Below are positions 60,064 to 64,000 of a stretch of DNA of 64,000 nt, piece after piece. Below the pieces are notes generated by a model that saw only the letters and a program-made list of their open reading frames with translations, was not told the DNA's origin and did no database searches. Each line of letters opens with the position of its first letter. The stretch's first letter is position 1. The stretch covers positions 310,001-374,000 of the forward strand of contig NZ_CP039690.1 of NCBI RefSeq assembly GCF_005144885.1, written 5' to 3'. This DNA is from Phreatobacter stygius (GTDB lineage: Bacteria > Pseudomonadota > Alphaproteobacteria > Rhizobiales > Phreatobacteraceae). The translations under genes were made by a program, and so were the position numbers.

Positions 60064-60900
60064 ATGGAATTTGCCCATGTCATAGCCGCCCTCTCGAGCG
60101 CTCTCTTGCATGCCGGCTGGAACGCCGCGATCAAGTCCAGCCGCAATCCGGCCCAGGCGATGACCGCGCAGATGCTCCTGGGCGCCATCCTGGTGGTGCC
60201 CGGCCTAGTCTGGACCGGCCTGCCGGCCCAGGCCGCCTGGGGCTGGATTGCCGCCTCGACCGTGATGAACATCCTGACCGTCCAGGCGCTGTTGCGCGCC
60301 TACGAGCTCGGCGGCTTCGGCATCGTCTATCCGATCGTGCGCGCGCTGGCGGTGCTGCTCGTCGTGCCGCTCGCGGCCGGACTGGCGGGCGACCGGATCG
60401 GTCCCGCAGCGCTTGCCGGCATCCTGGTCATCACCCTGTCCCTCGCAGCTCTCAGCTATGACGCGGCGCGCGACAAGGCGGTCACCGGACGGGCGCTGGC
60501 CTGGACGCTCGCGGCCGGCCTCGGCACCGCCGCCTATATCATATGCGACGCCCAAGGCGTGCGCGCGGCGGGCTCGCCCTGGGCCTATGGCTTTGCCGTG
60601 TCGGTGACCAATGCCGCCGCCATGTGCTGGCGGCGGCGCCATGCCGGTCCGCCATGGCAACAGCTCAACGGGCAATGGGCGGTGGCGGCACCGGTCGCGA
60701 TCGCCGCCATGGTGTCCTACCTCCTGATCCTCTGGGTCTGGAGCCATGCGCCGATCGCCGCCGCCTCGGCGCTACGCGACACCAGCGCCGTCTTCGCCAT
60801 CCTGATCGCGGTGATCTGGCTGAAGGAACCGTTCACGCCGACCCGCATCGTCGCCGTGCTGCTCGCCGCCGCGGCGGTGCCGCTCTTGCGGTTGGGCTGA
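60064..60900 (+). CDS. DMT superfamily (EamA-like) transporter
   Basis: 278 residues with about nine to ten helices. It starts MEFAHVIAALSSALLHAGWNAAIKSSRNP, the characteristic opening of a DMT subgroup. ELGGFGIVYPIVRALAVLLVVPLAAGL and ALRDTSAVFAILIAVIWLKEPF mark the two EamA-like repeats. Substrate unknown. It starts about 125 bases from the end of the porin remnant, on the opposite strand, near the presumed rearrangement point. No regulator neighbours it. Confidence 0.9.
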   Translation: MEFAHVIAALSSALLHAGWNAAIKSSRNPAQAMTAQMLLGAILVVPGLVWTGLPAQAAWGWIAASTVMNILTVQALLRAYELGGFGIVYPIVRALAVLLVVPLAAGLAGDRIGPAALAGILVITLSLAALSYDAARDKAVTGRALAWTLAAGLGTAAYIICDAQGVRAAGSPWAYGFAVSVTNAAAMCWRRRHAGPPWQQLNGQWAVAAPVAIAAMVSYLLILWVWSHAPIAAASALRDTSAVFAILIAVIWLKEPFTPTRIVAVLLAAAAVPLLRLG

Positions 60901-61193
60901 CGACGGGCCGCCACGTCGGGTCTACGGCCGCCGGTCGTCTCCAGCATCACAGCCTCCGTGCGGTTCGGGTTCATCAGGGAGCCGGCGATCGCGGGTATCA
61001 ATGGCAAGGACCGGGCCGGCCGTCAGGCCGCTCGCCCGGCGCTGGCGCGTCAATGTGGCGGCGGCCGCCCGGTTCTGAGGCAACCCGCGCAATGCGGGTT
61101 TGGACGGGCGGGCACGCGGCGCGCGGATGTTTCCGTCGCCGGCCATCATGCTCTAAATAGGCCGACGATCCCCCATCCGGCAGGCCTATTCCC
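60901..61193. other. Non-coding gap before the aminopeptidase gene
   Basis: 293 bases with no supported gene. A weak hairpin (AACCCGC/GCGGGTT with a 5-base loop) lies at 61082-61100. The last 40 bases are AT-richer (CTCTAAATAGG) and probably contain the promoter of the aminopeptidase gene. Confidence 0.5.
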
Positions 61194-62450
61194 ATGACCA
61201 CGCAGCAGCACGACATCCCCGCATCGGTCGACCCGGTGAAACTCGACAGGCTCGCCGAAGTGGCGGTCAAGGTCGGCCTGCAGCTGGAGGCCGGCCAGGA
61301 CCTGTTCCTGACCGCGCCGGTGGCGGCGCTGCCGCTGGTCCGGCGCATTGCCGAACATGCCTACCGGGCCGGCGCCGGCCTGGTCACGCCGCTGATCTCC
61401 GACGAACAGGTGACGCTGGCGCGGTATCGTTACGGCCGGGACCAGAGTTTCGACCGCGCCGCCGGCTGGCTCTATGACGGTGTCGCCAAGGCCTTTTCCG
61501 CCAACACCGCCCGGCTCGCCATTGTCGGCGACAATCCGATGCTGCTGTCGGGCGAGGACCCGGCCAAGGTGGCACGCGCCAACAAGGCCAATTCGCTCGC
61601 CTATCAGCCGGCGCTCGAAAAGATCGTCGGCTTCGACATCAACTGGAACATCGTCGCTTATCCGAGCGCCGCCTGGGCCGCCCAGGTTTTCCCCGGCGAG
61701 GACGAGGCGGTCGCGGTGACCAGGCTCGCCGACGCGATCTTTGCCGCCTCGCGGGTCGACAATGCCGATCCGGTCGCCGCCTGGACCGCCCATAATGCGG
61801 CCTTGCGCAAGCGCACCCAATGGCTCAACGGCCAGCGTTTCCACGCCCTGCATTTCACCGGGCCGGGAACCGACCTGACGGTCGGCCTTGCCGACGGCCA
61901 CGAATGGCAGGGCGGCGCCTCGACCGCCAGGAACGGCATCACCTGCAACCCGAACATCCCGACCGAAGAGGTCTTCACCACGCCCCATGCCCGCCGGGTC
62001 GACGGCCAAGTGTCGAGCACCAAGCCCCTGTCCTACCAGGGCACGCTGATCGATCAGATCGCCGTGCGTTTCGAGGCCGGCCGCATCGTCGAGGCCAAGG
62101 CGGCACGCGGCGAAGCCGTGCTGAACAAGGTGCTCGACACCGACGAGGGCGCGCGCGGGCTCGGCGAAGTGGCGCTGGTGCCGCATTCCTCGCCGATCTC
62201 GAAAAGCGGGCTCCTGTTCTTCAACACCCTGTTCGACGAAAACGCCGCCTGCCACATCGCGCTCGGCCAGTGCTATTCGAAATGTTTCGTCGACGGCGCC
62301 CGGCTGACACCCGGCCAGATCGCCGCCCAGGGCGGCAACAAGAGCCTCATCCACATCGACTGGATGATCGGCTCGGGCGAGATCGACATCGACGGCGTCC
62401 ACAGCGACGGCCGCCGCGTGCCGGTGTTCCGCACGGGCGAATGGGCGTGA
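61194..62450 (+). CDS. M29 family metalloaminopeptidase
   Basis: 418 residues, the standard length for thermophilic-type M29 aminopeptidases. Metal-ligand and catalytic segments are visible: CNPNIPTEEVFTTPHARRVDG (Glu pair), LNKVLDTDEGARGLGEVALV, SGLLFFNTLFDENAACHIALGQCYSKCF (Glu, His, Tyr) and a final LIHIDWMIGS (His-Asp). The family binds two divalent metals and releases N-terminal amino acids from peptides in the cytoplasm. It lies alone, ending 5 bases before a repeat array and the IS110 element. Confidence 0.93.
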   Translation: MTTQQHDIPASVDPVKLDRLAEVAVKVGLQLEAGQDLFLTAPVAALPLVRRIAEHAYRAGAGLVTPLISDEQVTLARYRYGRDQSFDRAAGWLYDGVAKAFSANTARLAIVGDNPMLLSGEDPAKVARANKANSLAYQPALEKIVGFDINWNIVAYPSAAWAAQVFPGEDEAVAVTRLADAIFAASRVDNADPVAAWTAHNAALRKRTQWLNGQRFHALHFTGPGTDLTVGLADGHEWQGGASTARNGITCNPNIPTEEVFTTPHARRVDGQVSSTKPLSYQGTLIDQIAVRFEAGRIVEAKAARGEAVLNKVLDTDEGARGLGEVALVPHSSPISKSGLLFFNTLFDENAACHIALGQCYSKCFVDGARLTPGQIAAQGGNKSLIHIDWMIGSGEIDIDGVHSDGRRVPVFRTGEWA

Positions 62451-62454
62451 CGGG

Positions 62455-62490
62455 GAGTGGCGATTAGCGAATGGCGAATGGCGAATGGGG
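62455..62490. repeat. Tandem GCGAATG array
   Basis: Short tandem units of the form GCGAATGGC, reading TGGCGAATGGCGAATGG, immediately after the aminopeptidase stop codon. It is the reverse-complement orientation of the arrays at 3978-4000 and 63921-63955, so the IS110 copy is bracketed by inverted arrays. Confidence 0.8.
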
Positions 62491-62555
62491 ATGAAGCCGC
62501 GAGCGCCGCGCGCGTAAACCCTCGCCCGATTGCGGGAGAGCATCTGTGTTTCGGG

Positions 62556-63536
62556 TCAAGCCTGTTTTGGAGCGTGAGTGGCCCAAGTGCGGTCCTGAGC
62601 GATAAGGGTGTTGGCGAGGACGACGAGCTTTCGAGCCACGGCGATGAGGGCGCATTTGGGCTTCTTGCCCTTGGCGATCAGGCGGTCGTGGAAACTTTTC
62701 ATGTCGGCGTTGCAGCGCGTGGCCGAGAGCGCCGCCAGGTAGAGAACGCGGCGCACCCGGGAGCGTCCGCCCCAGATGACGCGGACGCCCTGTCGTTCAC
62801 CCGAATCATCGGCGATCGGGGCTAGTCCCGCCAACAGGCTGATCTGTTTGATGTTGCAGGTCCCCAGCTCGGTCAGGGCGGCCACCAGGGTCGTGGCGAC
62901 CGCCGGGCCGAACGAAGGGATCGAGATCAGAATGTCGTGGCGTCTGGCCAGGCATGGATCGGCCGCGATGCGTTTGGCGATCTCGCCGGCGATGGCTTCG
63001 ATAGCCTTGGCGATCCGGGTGAGACGGTGAGCGAGATGGCGGATCAGGAACTTGTCGGTGACCGCGTGCCGCTGGTTCTTGAGGGCTGTCTGTTCGTCGA
63101 CGGCCGCATCGCGGGCGCTGACCAACTCATTGAGCGCATCGAGGGCTTCCGGTGCCGGCGGTCGCTGGGCCGGGTTCATGGCCCGCGCGAACAGGGCCAA
63201 CACGCGGGCATCGAGCCGGTCGGTCTTGGCCAAGGTGCCCGTGGCACGCGCGAACATGCGCACGCGATAAGGATCGACCACGGCAACCGGCACGCCCGAG
63301 GCATGCAGGCTTCGGCGAACCTGGCGGTGCCACTTGCCGGTCGCCTCGACCACGACCAGCGCCAGATCAAAGCGCTGAAGCCAGCGCTTCAACTGCCGGA
63401 TGCCCAACTCGGCATTGGCAAAACGGTGGGTCTCCCCGCCGGGCAGAACGTGGATGTCGAGCCAGCTCTTGCTGACGTCGATTCCCACGGTAGACTTGCC
63501 TTCGGTCTCTTGTTTGGACGCTTCCTTGCCTTGCAT
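62556..63536 (-). CDS. IS110 family transposase (DEDD recombinase)
   Basis: 326 residues, the same length as the IS621 recombinase. The RuvC-like domain has Asp20 (VGIDVSKSW), Glu64 (VVEATGKW), Asp106 and Asp109 (KTDRLDAR), i.e. DEDD with the spacing of IS621. The C-terminal Tnp domain contains LLAGLAPIADDSGERQG with Ser245 as candidate catalytic serine, then VIWGGRSRVRRVLYLAAL. The reading frame is intact, so the element may be active. The ATG at 63536 (MQGKEASKQE) is chosen; the open frame upstream is the non-coding end. It moves by RNA-guided recombination in this family, with a bridge RNA from the non-coding end. Confidence 0.95.
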   Translation of the reverse strand: MQGKEASKQETEGKSTVGIDVSKSWLDIHVLPGGETHRFANAELGIRQLKRWLQRFDLALVVVEATGKWHRQVRRSLHASGVPVAVVDPYRVRMFARATGTLAKTDRLDARVLALFARAMNPAQRPPAPEALDALNELVSARDAAVDEQTALKNQRHAVTDKFLIRHLAHRLTRIAKAIEAIAGEIAKRIAADPCLARRHDILISIPSFGPAVATTLVAALTELGTCNIKQISLLAGLAPIADDSGERQGVRVIWGGRSRVRRVLYLAALSATRCNADMKSFHDRLIAKGKKPKCALIAVARKLVVLANTLIAQDRTWATHAPKQA

Positions 63537-63720
63537 ACGGGACTTCCTCCCCAGCATCTGTTCAGGACAAGAGCCAGAGGACGGCCGGACCATGCTCTCC
63601 CGCGGTGCTGAGCCAAAGGGTGAAACGGTCCCGGACATCCGCGTCGAGGCCGGTGGCCACCGGCCTCGACGCACCTCTCAGCCTGCGCTGAGTCGGTCCC
63701 GCAAACATGCAAGGGTGGCG
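63537..63720 (-). ncRNA. Candidate bridge RNA region of the IS110 element
   Basis: About 180 bases directly upstream of the transposase start, with no supported coding sequence, as in IS621 where the 177-nt bridge RNA is made from the left non-coding end. It includes a perfect 32-bp palindrome at 63641-63672 that would fold into a long hairpin. The location and size are suggestive; target- and donor-binding loops have not been identified. Confidence 0.45.
63641..63672. repeat. Perfect 32-bp palindrome in the IS110 non-coding end
   Basis: Arms GCGTCGAGGCCGGTGG and its exact reverse complement meet without a spacer. In single-stranded RNA or DNA this gives a 14-bp stem with a minimal loop. It may be a structural stem of the bridge RNA. 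Confidence 0.9.
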
Positions 63721-63780
63721 GCGCATAGCGAGTGCGAACGCATCTCGCGTTCGCTCGATGCTATGAGGCGCCGGGTGAGG

Positions 63781-64000
63781 GTCTGAAGAGGGCCGGCCCT
63801 TCATTTCGATCGGGAATGCACGTCCAGCACCGACGCAACCACCCTCACCCGGCCGCTCCGCGGCCACCCTCTCCCGCGAAGGCGCGGGAGAGGGTTTGCG
63901 CGCAGCGTTTCGCATCATGCCCTATTCGCCATTCGCCACTCGCCATTCGCCACTTCCCCTCCCGCCATTGACCGGCCGGCCGGACCTGGCTTATGAGCAG
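63781..64000. repeat. Right-end non-coding repeats
   Basis: No gene supported. Bases 63851-63865 form GGCCGC-TCC-GCGGCC, and 63866-63895 form a 13-bp perfect stem (ACCCTCTCCCGCG and complement, 4-base loop). A tandem ATTCGCCA array follows at 63921-63955. These are the same classes of intergenic repeats seen in the left part of the window. Confidence 0.7.

Larger units (their letters stand above)
62530..63780 (-). mobile_element. IS110-family insertion sequence (approximate boundaries)
   Basis: Contains the 326-residue transposase and a long non-coding 5' end. IS110 elements have no clear terminal inverted repeats, so exact ends cannot be read from one copy; limits are set from where flanking genomic repeats resume (an AACCCTCGCCC...GGGAGAG palindrome left of it and GGTGAGGGT to the right). 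It is an insertion between the aminopeptidase gene and the window end. Confidence 0.7.

Noticed and set aside
59568-60272. The missing N-terminal part of the porin in another minus frame
   Set aside because: Upstream of about 59960 the frame is only the antisense of the DMT transporter gene and has no barrel-like strands.

Overview
The window is GC-rich DNA, densely coding on both strands, from an alphaproteobacterium that is most likely a member of the Hyphomicrobiales (Rhizobiales). The best evidence is a 2,130-residue homologue of the growth pole ring protein (GPR/RgsE) of polar-growing rhizobia and agrobacteria. Supporting signs are an EcfG-type general-stress promoter, an MlaE-type lipid ABC transporter with a fused STAS domain, and intergenic palindromic repeats of the kind common in these genomes. 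The genus cannot be fixed from the sequence alone.

Layout. 0-10 kb: the tail of a membrane protein, a universal stress protein, a sixA-ycjX-TIGR01620 operon, a DMT transporter, a repeat-rich gap, a ferredoxin-NADP reductase with a nearby adrenodoxin-type ferredoxin, an Hpt protein, a LysE exporter and a small secreted cysteine protein. 10-16.4 kb: the giant repeat protein GPR, closed by a strong terminator. 16.6-22 kb: an NHL-repeat protein and the mlaEFD-lipoprotein phospholipid transport genes. 22-25.2 kb: the D-glutamate pair dgcN-dgcA, overlapped convergently by an MFS transporter, then an orphan CheZ. 26.3-37 kb: a GntR regulator, a perfect 20-bp palindrome, and a tightly coupled operon of a branched-chain-type ABC transporter (two ATPases, two permeases, binding protein), an aldo/keto reductase, a TIGR04076 protein and a 1,129-residue molybdopterin oxidoreductase fused to its own FAD/NAD and 2Fe-2S reductase. 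This is the most original system in the window.

37-43 kb: a divergent LysR/quinone-oxidoreductase pair, a threonine-dehydratase-like enzyme with an aspartate-dehydrogenase-like partner, an MGDG-synthase-type glycosyltransferase and a FAH-family hydrolase. 43-48 kb: a 954-residue autotransporter with a 19-residue-coil passenger and a ribbon-helix-helix/PIN toxin-antitoxin pair. 48-54 kb: a run of regulators each beside its probable target (XRE-cupin, alpha/beta hydrolase, ArsR-SRPBCC, AraC-EamA, Lrp-EamA). 54-58 kb: a YCII-ECF42 sigma operon with its own promoter signature, and a DUF892 ferritin-like stress protein behind a consensus EcfG promoter. 58-64 kb: a serine hydrolase, a truncated outer-membrane porin, another DMT transporter, an M29 aminopeptidase, and an IS110-family element with a long 5' non-coding end that probably holds a bridge RNA.

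Several intergenic gaps carry members of at least three repeat families: long imperfect or perfect inverted repeats, short CACCTC...GAGGTG palindromes, and tandem ATTCGCC arrays. No tRNA, rRNA or CRISPR array was seen.
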